NCBI GenBank assembly: GCA_015231665.1 | Contig: JADGBD010000104.1 | Coordinates: 1 to 6,964 of the forward strand | Direction: 5' to 3' | Origin: Gammaproteobacteria bacterium | Lineage (GTDB): Bacteria; Pseudomonadota; Gammaproteobacteria; Chromatiales; Chromatiaceae | Length of the DNA: 6,964 nt | Shown: positions 1-6,010 of the stretch, piece by piece | Position numbering within the stretch: the first letter of the stretch is position 1 | How the letters are laid out: every line of letters begins with the position of its first letter | The notes under the pieces: generated by a model | What the model was told of the DNA's origin: nothing | Seen by the model: the letters and a program-made list of their open reading frames with translations, nothing else | Database searches by the model: none | Program-made: the position numbers and the translations under genes

Positions 1-679
1 TGGGGTATTCCTCGTCGGTGTAGGCGGTATCAATGATCAGGGCATCGGCGCCACGGAAGAAGGCGATGATGGATTCACGCTTTTCGTCGATCACCGTCTG
101 GTAGTCGGCGTATTCCTCATCCTCGGCATCGTAGATGTTGTAGTCCCACTCGTGGTCGCCGGTAAAAATCACGCTCTTGCCGTTGCACTCCACGCGGTAG
201 GCGAAATTCAGCACCGGATGATTCATCAGCAGGCATTTGATCCGGCAACCGCCGATCTCAACCTCCTGAGAGGGCGGCTGCAGATCCACATAGCTCATTT
301 TGGCGTTGAGCTGGCTTTCGCGCACGGGGAAGTAGGCATAGTCCATCTGCTTGGTGAGCACATCCTTGACCCCGCGATTCTCGACGATATCGCGGGCACC
401 GTGGATGGTGACCTCGTTGCCGGGAACAAAGATGGGCACGAACATGGGCAAGCCCTGGATGTGGTCCCAGTGGGTGTGACTGATGAAGATGTTGACCTTG
501 ATGGGAAACTCGGCAAACAGGGTCTGCGCCAGCTGAAAGATGCCGGTGCCGCCGTCGAGCACTATGAGTTCGTTGTCATCGCCGCGCACCTCGATACAGG
601 TGGTGTTGCCACCGTAGCGAAGGGTCTTTTCTCCCGGGGTCGGAATCGACCCGCGAACACCCCAAAATCGAAAATGCAC
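1..679 (-). CDS. MBL-fold metallohydrolase (PhnP/COG1235-like), 3' end outside window
   Basis: Cytoplasmic metallo-beta-lactamase-fold hydrolase, probably a phosphodiesterase-like enzyme; the substrate cannot be told. The 226 residues visible open with FWGVRGSIPTPG, the N-terminal signature of this family, followed by RYGGNTTC and LDGGTG. The metal-binding motif HTHWDH is at residues 68-73 (H68, H70, D72, H73). Further probable ligands are H154 in MNHP and D175 in TGDHE. No signal peptide is visible. The start is a GTG at 679, chosen because AAGGAG (complement of 686-691) lies 6 bases upstream and because the family signature begins at once; there is no in-frame ATG before it. This is the only gene here with a strong ribosome binding site. 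It begins 40 bp after the HDOD gene on the same strand, so the two are probably co-transcribed. The C-terminus, and any fused domain there, lies beyond the left edge. The fold is secure; the exact reaction is not. Confidence 0.88.
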   Translation of the reverse strand, partial: MHFRFWGVRGSIPTPGEKTLRYGGNTTCIEVRGDDNELIVLDGGTGIFQLAQTLFAEFPIKVNIFISHTHWDHIQGLPMFVPIFVPGNEVTIHGARDIVENRGVKDVLTKQMDYAYFPVRESQLNAKMSYVDLQPPSQEVEIGGCRIKCLLMNHPVLNFAYRVECNGKSVIFTGDHEWDYNIYDAEDEEYADYQTVIDEKRESIIAFFRGADALIIDTAYTDEEYP

Positions 680-685
680 CGGTCG

Positions 686-691
686 CTCCTT
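686..691 (-). promoter_or_regulatory. Ribosome binding site of the MBL hydrolase gene
   Basis: The minus strand reads AAGGAG here, 6 bases before the GTG codon at 679. It decides the start of the MBL-fold gene, which has no in-frame ATG. It lies in the 40-bp gap after the HDOD stop codon. Confidence 0.8.
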
Positions 692-719
692 ATGGCTGAG
701 TGTGGATTGCTGGCCTGGG

Positions 720-1574
720 TTATAGCTTCATGAACGAGGTGGCTTTCTGCATCTCCGCATCCAGATCGCCGAGACTTTCCATCATCAGCATGCCGTCCAG
801 GTCGCAGCCAAACCGCTCCTGCACGCTGGGGGGGAAATCCTCCAGGCGATGATTGCCCGAGTTGCCGAAGGGCACCGAATGCACCACCAGATTGGCAGCG
901 AAGACCGCATCGCGCATCTTCGCATCGGCCACCTTGGCCTCCGGATTGTGGTGATGGCGGATGCAGTCGGCCAGCTGGGCCGGCAGGGTCCAGTTTTCCG
1001 CCAGCAGGGCGCCGATCTCGGCGTGGTCCAGGCCCATCACCTGCTGCTCCGCCGCCGCCAGGGTCATTTCACCATCGGCAGCCAGTTCCAGGGCCTGGCG
1101 AAACTCCAGCGGCTTGTACTGGGCCAGAGCCACCTTGCCGAAATCGTGCAACAGGCCGGCGATGAAATAATCCGCCGCGTCCTTGTCTGCCACCTTAAGG
1201 ATGCTCGCCAGCTTCTTGCTGATCCCCGCCACCCCGAGGGAGTGCATGAGGAAGCGATTCATGTCAAAGCCGGCGGCATTGCGCTGCGGCAACATGCCGA
1301 TGGCGGCAATGGTCAGGGCCAGGTTCTTGATGGTGTTGATGCCGACATAGACCACGCCGTGGTTGATCGAGTTGATCGGCCGAGCCAGACCAAAGAAAGC
1401 CGAGTTCACCAGCTTAAGGATCTTCATGGTCATCACCGGGTCGTGCTCTATGACCTTGACCAGTTCCTTGGGCGAACAATCGGCCCGCGCGGTCAGTTCC
1501 AGCACCCGGGTCACGCCCTGGGGGAAGGCCGGCATCCGCTCCACCATCTTGAGGAGTTCCGCTTGGGTTGTCAT
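720..1574 (-). CDS. HDOD-domain signalling protein
   Basis: A 284-residue stand-alone HDOD protein, cytoplasmic, with no signal peptide or membrane segment. HDOD domains are HD-superfamily modules found in bacterial signal transduction; most have no shown phosphohydrolase activity and are thought to act as protein-interaction or regulatory modules. The domain fills about residues 8-235. It starts with LPxFP-like MPAFPQGVTRVLEL, then IEHDPVMTMKILKLVNSAFFG, the typical helical HDOD core. The HD-like residues are still present: H111, the doublet H143-D144 in GLLHDFGK, H184 in LDHAEIGALL, and H207-H208 in RHHHNPE. No GGDEF, EAL or receiver domain is attached. The ATG at 1574 starts exactly before the conserved N-terminal helix, although no good Shine-Dalgarno sequence precedes it. 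The gene lies 70 bp after the AAA+ gene and 40 bp before the MBL gene, all on the minus strand. Family assignment is firm; its partner or pathway is unknown. Confidence 0.9.
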   Translation of the reverse strand: MTTQAELLKMVERMPAFPQGVTRVLELTARADCSPKELVKVIEHDPVMTMKILKLVNSAFFGLARPINSINHGVVYVGINTIKNLALTIAAIGMLPQRNAAGFDMNRFLMHSLGVAGISKKLASILKVADKDAADYFIAGLLHDFGKVALAQYKPLEFRQALELAADGEMTLAAAEQQVMGLDHAEIGALLAENWTLPAQLADCIRHHHNPEAKVADAKMRDAVFAANLVVHSVPFGNSGNHRLEDFPPSVQERFGCDLDGMLMMESLGDLDAEMQKATSFMKL

Positions 1575-1612
1575 GCTGCTTGTTTGCTCATCATTGGCGC
1601 TAAGATCGGCGA

Positions 1613-1641
1613 ATTCTATCCCAGAATAACGCCTGTTGCAG
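1613..1641 (-). promoter_or_regulatory. Weak candidate sigma70 promoter for the HDOD gene
   Basis: On the minus strand CTGCAA (1641-1636) is separated by 17 bases from TAGAAT (1618-1613). The -10 matches TATAAT at five of six positions; the -35 matches TTGACA at only three of six. It sits just after the stop codon of the AAA+ gene, so the HDOD-MBL pair could be transcribed apart from the ATPase. Matches of this quality also occur by chance. Confidence 0.22.
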
Positions 1642-1644
1642 GAC

Positions 1645-3117
1645 TCAGTCGGCAGAAACCGTGCGCTCCGCCGCCCAGGCGCGCAGATAGGCCATTTTCT
1701 CCGCCATGATCACCGACAGCGGCCGGGTCCGGGCCACCTCGTCGAGCAGATGCTGGTTGTCCAACCCCTCTTCGCGGGCATGGGCGGTGTAAAGGGCAGA
1801 GACCACCGCCTGCTCGATCTCCGCACCGGTAAAGCCCTCGGCGGCACTGGCGAGCGCCGGCAGATCAAAGGCCTGGGGGTCTTGGCCGCGTTTTTTCAGG
1901 TGGATTTCAAAGATCACCCCGCGCACCTCGGCATTGGGTAGATCGACAAAGAAGATTTCATCGAATCGGCCCTTGCGCAGCAGCTCCGGCGGCAGTGACT
2001 CGATATCATTGGCGGTGGCCACCAGAAACACCCGCTCCTTGCGCTCGGCCATCCAGGTCAGCAGGGTGCCGAGGATGCGCTTGGAGGGGCCGCCCTCCTC
2101 GTCCGAGGACAGACCCTTTTCGATCTCATCGATCCAGAGCACGCAAGGGGCCATCACCGCTGCGGTCTTCAGCGCCTCGCGCAGGTTGCGCTCGGTCTCG
2201 CCGTAGTATTTGTTGTACAGCGCCGCAAAATCCAGCCGCAGCAAGGGCAAGCCCCAGGCCCCGGCAACGGATTTGGCCGCCAGGCTTTTGCCCCCACCCT
2301 GCACTCCCAGGAGCAAGATGCCCTTGGGCGTATCCAGCCCCGGCGGTGCGTCTTCGGCGACAAAAATCCGCCGCCGCGCTTCCAGCCATTGCTTGAGATG
2401 GGCCAGCCCGGCCACCTCGCTGAACCTTGAGGTATCGGTCTCGTAGGACAGCACCCCGCCCATGTCCAGCAGACGGTATTTGGCCTGCTTGATTTCGTCA
2501 ATGTCACTGTCATCCAGCACGCCATCGTCGTAGATAGCGGTGCGTACCAGGCGCTGGGCATCGGCCAGACTCAGGCCGAGCAGATTGTTGACCAGGGCAT
2601 CCACCACCGGGGCGCTGGCACGCACCCGCTTTTGGTTGCGCTGGCCCCAGAGCGCGCTCTCATCATGCACCAGATCACGCAACTGCTGACGATCCGGCAG
2701 GGACAGCTCAAAGCGGGCAGCCAGATTCTTCAGCTCCACCGGTGTATCCAGCTTGGGCGCCACCAGCACCAGCGCATGCGCCGTGGCATGGTGCCTTTGG
2801 CCCACCTCGCGCAGCAGGCGCAGGGTCATGGGGTCATCCACCCAGTGATGGAAGTCATAAAGCAGATACAGCCCGGGGCTGGCGCTGGCGTGGATCAGGC
2901 GCAGCACCTCTTCAGGCTGCTGCTGACCCCGACCGGGAAACCCGCCCAGATCGACCCGCTGCAGCCCACTGGCCACCGACCAGCGAAACAGGGGACGGGC
3001 CAAACGCACCGCGAGACGCTGAAACAGCGCCTCCACCCGGGTCTCCTCGGTGGTTTCGATAAGAATAATCGGGGTTCCGGTATTGATGATCAGCTCAAGG
3101 TCCTGCAAATCGCTCAT
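1645..3117 (-). CDS. Ycf46-like AAA+ ATPase
   Basis: A 490-residue cytoplasmic AAA+ ATPase of the Ycf46/COG0464 type, named after a chloroplast and cyanobacterial family. The C-terminal AAA module shows Walker A GVQGGGKS at residues 271-278, Walker B VLWIDE at 326-331, sensor 1 in ATAND at 367-371, and arginine-finger candidates R381 and R384 in LLRKGRFDE. Helical-lid sequence GFTGAEIEQA begins at 428. All residues needed for ATP hydrolysis are present. The N-terminal part (about 1-190) resembles a degenerate AAA module: LYLLYDFHHW is Walker-B-like and is followed by a sensor-1-like strand and FELSLPDRQQL, but there is no P-loop. The start at 3117 (MSDLQDLELI) fits the family; 55 codons of open frame upstream run through an intergenic repeat and are not conserved-looking. 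There is no clear Shine-Dalgarno sequence. A candidate promoter lies 30-60 bp upstream. It is the first gene of the leftward block and divergent from the SBP-OmpA gene. Remodelling role inferred; client unknown. Confidence 0.87.
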   Translation of the reverse strand: MSDLQDLELIINTGTPIILIETTEETRVEALFQRLAVRLARPLFRWSVASGLQRVDLGGFPGRGQQQPEEVLRLIHASASPGLYLLYDFHHWVDDPMTLRLLREVGQRHHATAHALVLVAPKLDTPVELKNLAARFELSLPDRQQLRDLVHDESALWGQRNQKRVRASAPVVDALVNNLLGLSLADAQRLVRTAIYDDGVLDDSDIDEIKQAKYRLLDMGGVLSYETDTSRFSEVAGLAHLKQWLEARRRIFVAEDAPPGLDTPKGILLLGVQGGGKSLAAKSVAGAWGLPLLRLDFAALYNKYYGETERNLREALKTAAVMAPCVLWIDEIEKGLSSDEEGGPSKRILGTLLTWMAERKERVFLVATANDIESLPPELLRKGRFDEIFFVDLPNAEVRGVIFEIHLKKRGQDPQAFDLPALASAAEGFTGAEIEQAVVSALYTAHAREEGLDNQHLLDEVARTRPLSVIMAEKMAYLRAWAAERTVSAD

Positions 3118-3147
3118 GTCGGGTATCCGCGGCAACTGGGGCCTGCA

Positions 3148-3176
3148 AGCATAGCGGTTTTTCCGCCAACCCCCAA
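3148..3176 (-). promoter_or_regulatory. Candidate sigma70 promoter for the AAA+ ATPase gene
   Basis: Read on the minus strand, TTGGGG (3176-3171) and TATGCT (3153-3148) are exactly 17 bases apart. Each agrees with the sigma70 consensus only partly (TTG of the -35; four of six bases of the -10). The predicted transcript would start near 3141 and give a leader of about 24 bases before the ATG at 3117. The spacer holds a small GCGG/CCGC inverted repeat around five T residues (3154-3166), which might be an operator or chance. If this promoter is right, the long upstream extension of the ATPase frame cannot be translated from it. Confidence 0.35.
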
Positions 3177-3202
3177 TGCCGGACCGAAGCTGGCGCTCGA
3201 AA

Positions 3203-3335
3203 GCGGGACGCAGAGAACGGGGAGAAGTGCAGAGAGCGCAGAGTTGCAAATTAATGGGCAGGCGCTGATAGATCATGGCCAAAGGCCCATAAAACTCTGC
3301 GTCCTCTGCGCTTCTTTGCGGCCTCTGCGTCCCGC
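3203..3335. repeat. Large imperfect inverted repeat, CGCAGAG-type intergenic element
   Basis: The arms 3203-3245 and 3293-3335 are reverse complements of one another at 35 of 43 positions by hand alignment. Each arm contains two copies of CGCAGAG (or CTCTGCG on the other arm) and a related GCAGAG copy between them. The 47-base centre contains a second inverted pair, ATGGGC (3254-3259) and GCCCAT (3285-3290), and an inner GGCC-AAA-GGCC (3277-3287). The whole unit could fold into a long stem in RNA or as a cruciform. When translated by chance, the arms give peptides such as LCALC...LRPAF and LCVLCASLRPLRPAF. From general knowledge, such peptides are common spurious products of dispersed palindromic repeats in many bacterial genomes. 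No transposase is present, so it is best seen as a non-coding dispersed repeat. Confidence 0.8.
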
Positions 3336-3440
3336 ATTTTCAAAATAGCCTCCAGATTTGATTGCGGATTTCACTGCTAAGGACCTGAAGAAGGGAATCG
3401 GCTATGATTGTCCTACCCCCACAGCACAGAGAGACATGCC

Positions 3441-5168
3441 ATGAACCCTCCCCTGGCCCGCATCCCCCTGCTCGGTTTGCTCCTGCTGTTTGCTGCCTTG
3501 GCTGCCACCCAGGCCCAAGCGGCGCCCAACTACATCCAAGCCCCACCCTTCAGTCAGACCCTCGGCCAGATGGCGGTGGCCGACCCGGCGCCGGGAAAGC
3601 CCCTGCAACTGCCGATGATCACCTGGGGCGGCGATATCGCCACCATTCTGGCCAACGGCAACAGCCCGCGGACCAAGCCCGGCAGCCTGTTCGACCAGCA
3701 GGGGCTGGACATCCAGCTGGTGCGCAAGGATGTGTTTGCCGACCAACTAAAGGACTATCTCAGCGGCAAATCCCCCTTTCTGCGCGGTACCCTGGGCATG
3801 GTCAACATGGCCGCCGAGCTGCTTTCCCGCGATCCCCGCACCCGCCCGGTGCCGATCTACCAGCTGACCTGGTCCGCCGGCGGTGACGCCCTGGTGGTCA
3901 AGCCCGGGATCCACGCCACCAAGGACCTCAAGGGCAAGACCATCGCCCTGCAGGCCTACGGCCCCCATGTGGATTACCTGAGCAAGATACTCGCCGATGC
4001 CGGTCTCAGCCCGGCGGATGTGCAGCTGCGCTGGCTGCCTGATCTCACCGGCAGCGCCAACTCCCCAGCCGCGGCGCTGGCGCAGGCTGAGGTGGACGCT
4101 GCCCTGGTGATCATCCCCGACGCCATGCTGCTGACCTCCGGCGGTGCCGTCGGCACCGGTGCCGAAGACTCGGTCAAGGGTGCGCGCATCCTGCTCTCCA
4201 CCCGCACCGCCAACCGCATCATCGCCGATGTCTATGCCGTGCGCATCGATTACCTGGCGGCCAACCGCGCTCAGATCCAGACCCTGGTGCAGGCACTGCT
4301 GCAGGCCCAGGAGCAGACCCAAGCGCTGTTTCGCAACCCCTCTGCCGAGCACAAGGCGCTGACCAGCGCCTCCGCCCAGCTCCTGCTGGATAGCCCCCAG
4401 GCCACTGCCGATGTGGAAGGCCTCTATGCCGATGCCAGCTTTGTCGGCTGGCAGGGCAACCTAGACTTCTTCGCCAACCCCAACTTTCCCCGCTCGGCCC
4501 AGCGCCTGACCCAGGAAGCCCAGCAGGCCTTCATCGGCCTCGGCCTGCTCTCCGCCGCGGTGCCCCTAACCAGCGCCGACTGGGACTACGCGCAGCTCAA
4601 AGGCGGCCTGAAAACCGGCGCAGCGGCACCAACCCAGCAGTTCGATAGCCAGCAGGTCGCTGCCGTGGTGGCACGCAAGCAGCAGCAGGACAGCCTGGGC
4701 GAGGGCGAGCTGTTCTCCTTCGAGATCTTCTTCAAGCCCAATCAGAATGACTTTACCCCGGACCTCTATCAGGATGCCTTCAACCGGGTCATCGACCTGG
4801 CCGCCACCTACGGCGGCGCCCTGATTACCGTCGAGGGCCATAGCGACCCCATGGGCTATCTGCGCAAAAAGAAGGACGGCGAGCAGGAGATCGTCCTCGG
4901 CCGGATCAAGCAGTCGGCCAAGAACCTCAGCCTGTCGCGGGCGGTGGCGGTGCGTGACAGCGTGATCAATTTCGCCCAGGGCAAGAACATCAGCCTCGAT
5001 CCCAGCCAGTTCGCCGTGGTCGGCCACGGCATTGGCAAGCCCAAGAGCGGCATCTGCGGCAACGACCCCTGCGCCCCCAAATCGGAGAAGGATTGGCGCG
5101 ACAACATGCGCGTGGTGTTCCGTGTGATCCAGGTAGAGGCCGAATCCTCGGTCTTCTCACCCCTCTAG
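3441..5168 (+). CDS. Periplasmic substrate-binding protein fused to an OmpA-like domain
   Basis: A 575-residue exported protein. Residues 1-27 form a Sec signal peptide: a charged start, a leucine-rich core and AQA before A28. Residues about 55-375 look like a type 2 periplasmic binding protein of the NMT1/SsuA/TauA group: ITWGGDIATILANGN, a GMVNMAAELL segment, DLKGKTIALQAYGPHVDYLSKILADAGL, and DAALVIIPDAML, where the usual 'hinge' strand precedes a PDA motif. Residues about 425-565 form an OmpA-like peptidoglycan-binding domain: FKPNQNDFTPDL, VEGHSD at 464-469, LSLSRAVAVRDSV from 496, GHGIGKP at 528-534 and NMRVVFRV near 562. Cysteines 539 and 544 may form a disulfide in its loop. The ATG at 3441 is preferred over an upstream in-frame TTG at 3408 because it leaves a normal signal peptide; AGAGAG upstream is a weak ribosome binding site. 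The VWA gene follows after 9 bp. Inferred role: ligand binding while held to the cell wall; ligand unknown. Confidence 0.88.
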   Translation: MNPPLARIPLLGLLLLFAALAATQAQAAPNYIQAPPFSQTLGQMAVADPAPGKPLQLPMITWGGDIATILANGNSPRTKPGSLFDQQGLDIQLVRKDVFADQLKDYLSGKSPFLRGTLGMVNMAAELLSRDPRTRPVPIYQLTWSAGGDALVVKPGIHATKDLKGKTIALQAYGPHVDYLSKILADAGLSPADVQLRWLPDLTGSANSPAAALAQAEVDAALVIIPDAMLLTSGGAVGTGAEDSVKGARILLSTRTANRIIADVYAVRIDYLAANRAQIQTLVQALLQAQEQTQALFRNPSAEHKALTSASAQLLLDSPQATADVEGLYADASFVGWQGNLDFFANPNFPRSAQRLTQEAQQAFIGLGLLSAAVPLTSADWDYAQLKGGLKTGAAAPTQQFDSQQVAAVVARKQQQDSLGEGELFSFEIFFKPNQNDFTPDLYQDAFNRVIDLAATYGGALITVEGHSDPMGYLRKKKDGEQEIVLGRIKQSAKNLSLSRAVAVRDSVINFAQGKNISLDPSQFAVVGHGIGKPKSGICGNDPCAPKSEKDWRDNMRVVFRVIQVEAESSVFSPL

Positions 5169-5177
5169 GCCAGCGCA

Positions 5178-5999
5178 ATGAAACGCCAGAATCCCAAAGC
5201 CAAGGGCGGTTCCAATCTACTGCGACTGTTCATCTTCATTGCCGTGATCGGTGTCAGTTACCCGCTGCTATTTGAGCAGAGCTCCCCGCCGCCACAGGAC
5301 CCGGTGGTCTCAGTTCCCGGCCCCGATCTTCCCAGTTACGCCACCAGCCTCCGGGACAACTGGCCGCCGCTGGCGGACAGCGCCAGCCAGAAAGCCGATC
5401 CGCTGCAGATGGGCACCCAGATGAGCCTGGCCAACTATTATCTGGTGCTGGATGGCTCCGGCAGCATGCTGGAGAAGGAATGCGCCGATGGCCGCTACAA
5501 GATCGCCGCGGCGGTGGATGCGGTCAGTGCCTTTGCCAGCGCCCTGCCGGCCAACAGCAACTTCGGCCTGGCCAGCTTCGTCAACGGTCAGACCCAGGAG
5601 CTCTCCGCCCTGGGCAGCAACCCCCAGGCCGGCCTTGCCCGCCTGCGCAACCTCAGGCCCAGCGGCAACACCCCCCTCTACAGCGCGGTGCACTTTGGCT
5701 ATGAAAAGCTCAGCCAGCAGGCCAGACGCCAATCCGGCTACGGCGAATACCATCTGGTGGTGGTGACCGACGGTATGCACAGCCCCGGTGAGGACCCCAC
5801 CCCCATCCTCGGCCAGATTCTCAGCGAATCCCCCGTAGTGATCCACACCATCGGCTTCTGCATCTCCGCGGACCATGCCCTGAATCAGCCCGGTCGCACC
5901 TATTACCGCGCCGCCACTGATCCCGGCAGCCTCAAGCAGGGGCTGGATGCGGTGCTGGCGGAGGCGCCGGACTTCCAGATCGACCGCTTCGACAACTGA
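5178..5999 (+). CDS. Membrane-anchored VWA-domain protein with intact MIDAS
   Basis: A 273-residue protein with one N-terminal membrane segment (about residues 13-33, LLRLFIFIAVIGVSYPLLF) after a basic start, KRQNPKAKGG. This predicts a short cytoplasmic tail with the rest in the periplasm. A proline-rich linker (36-65) leads to a von Willebrand factor A domain at about 85-262. The metal-ion-dependent adhesion site is complete: DGSGS at 92-96 (D92, S94, S96), T165 in GNTPL, and D198 in VVVTDG. VWA domains with intact sites bind a divalent cation and usually mediate protein contacts. C101 and C228 may pair in the periplasm. The ATG at 5178 comes 9 bp after the preceding stop codon, with no evident Shine-Dalgarno sequence, so translation may depend on coupling. 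It lies between two binding-protein genes in a tight row, which suggests a bridging or scaffold role (inference). The family is certain; the partner is not. Confidence 0.9.
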   Translation: MKRQNPKAKGGSNLLRLFIFIAVIGVSYPLLFEQSSPPPQDPVVSVPGPDLPSYATSLRDNWPPLADSASQKADPLQMGTQMSLANYYLVLDGSGSMLEKECADGRYKIAAAVDAVSAFASALPANSNFGLASFVNGQTQELSALGSNPQAGLARLRNLRPSGNTPLYSAVHFGYEKLSQQARRQSGYGEYHLVVVTDGMHSPGEDPTPILGQILSESPVVIHTIGFCISADHALNQPGRTYYRAATDPGSLKQGLDAVLAEAPDFQIDRFDN

Positions 6000-6010
6000 T
6001 TGGCGCGACC

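Larger units (their letters stand above)
3118..3440. other. Divergent intergenic region
   Basis: This roughly 320-bp gap separates the two divergent gene blocks. It contains a candidate promoter for the AAA+ gene (3148-3176), a large imperfect inverted repeat (3203-3335), and about 100 bp before the SBP-OmpA gene with no strong signal. In that last part TATGAT at 3403-3408 could be a -10 element, but no matching -35 lies at the right distance. ATTTTCAAAAT at 3336-3346 is a short AT palindrome directly beside the repeat. No protein-coding gene is supported here. Confidence 0.75.

Noticed and set aside
152..733. Open plus-strand frame of 193 codons across the MBL gene
   Set aside because: It is antisense to the MBL-fold gene, which has clear catalytic motifs and a ribosome binding site; the antisense product shows no recognisable family pattern.
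1571..1594. Seven-codon minicistron (MMSKQAA) whose TGA overlaps the HDOD ATG
   Set aside because: The ATGA overlap is suggestive of coupling, but the minicistron has no ribosome binding site and such a short frame occurs easily by chance.
1619..1645. Short inverted repeat CCTG-TTG-CAGG as a terminator after the ATPase gene
   Set aside because: The stem is only four bases, with no U-run in the direction of transcription.
849..1709. Open plus-strand frame of 286 codons across the HDOD gene
   Set aside because: It is a high-GC shadow antisense to a well-supported HDOD protein; it is rich in H, Q, R and G, as such shadows usually are.
3203..3335. CRISPR array or insertion sequence at the repeat
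   Set aside because: There is one inverted pair rather than regularly spaced direct repeats, and no transposase frame or flanking target duplication was seen.
2632..3348. Open plus-strand frame of 238 codons across the ATPase N-terminus and the repeat
   Set aside because: It is antisense to the ATPase and ends in peptide encoded by the repeat arm; no family is recognised.
3403..3408. TATGAT as -10 element for the rightward block
   Set aside because: There is no acceptable -35 element 15-19 bases upstream and no extended -10 TG; promoter not claimed.
3408..3440. TTG at 3408 as start of the SBP-OmpA gene
   Set aside because: It would add 11 polar residues ahead of the signal peptide; the ATG at 3441 gives a normal Sec signal peptide.
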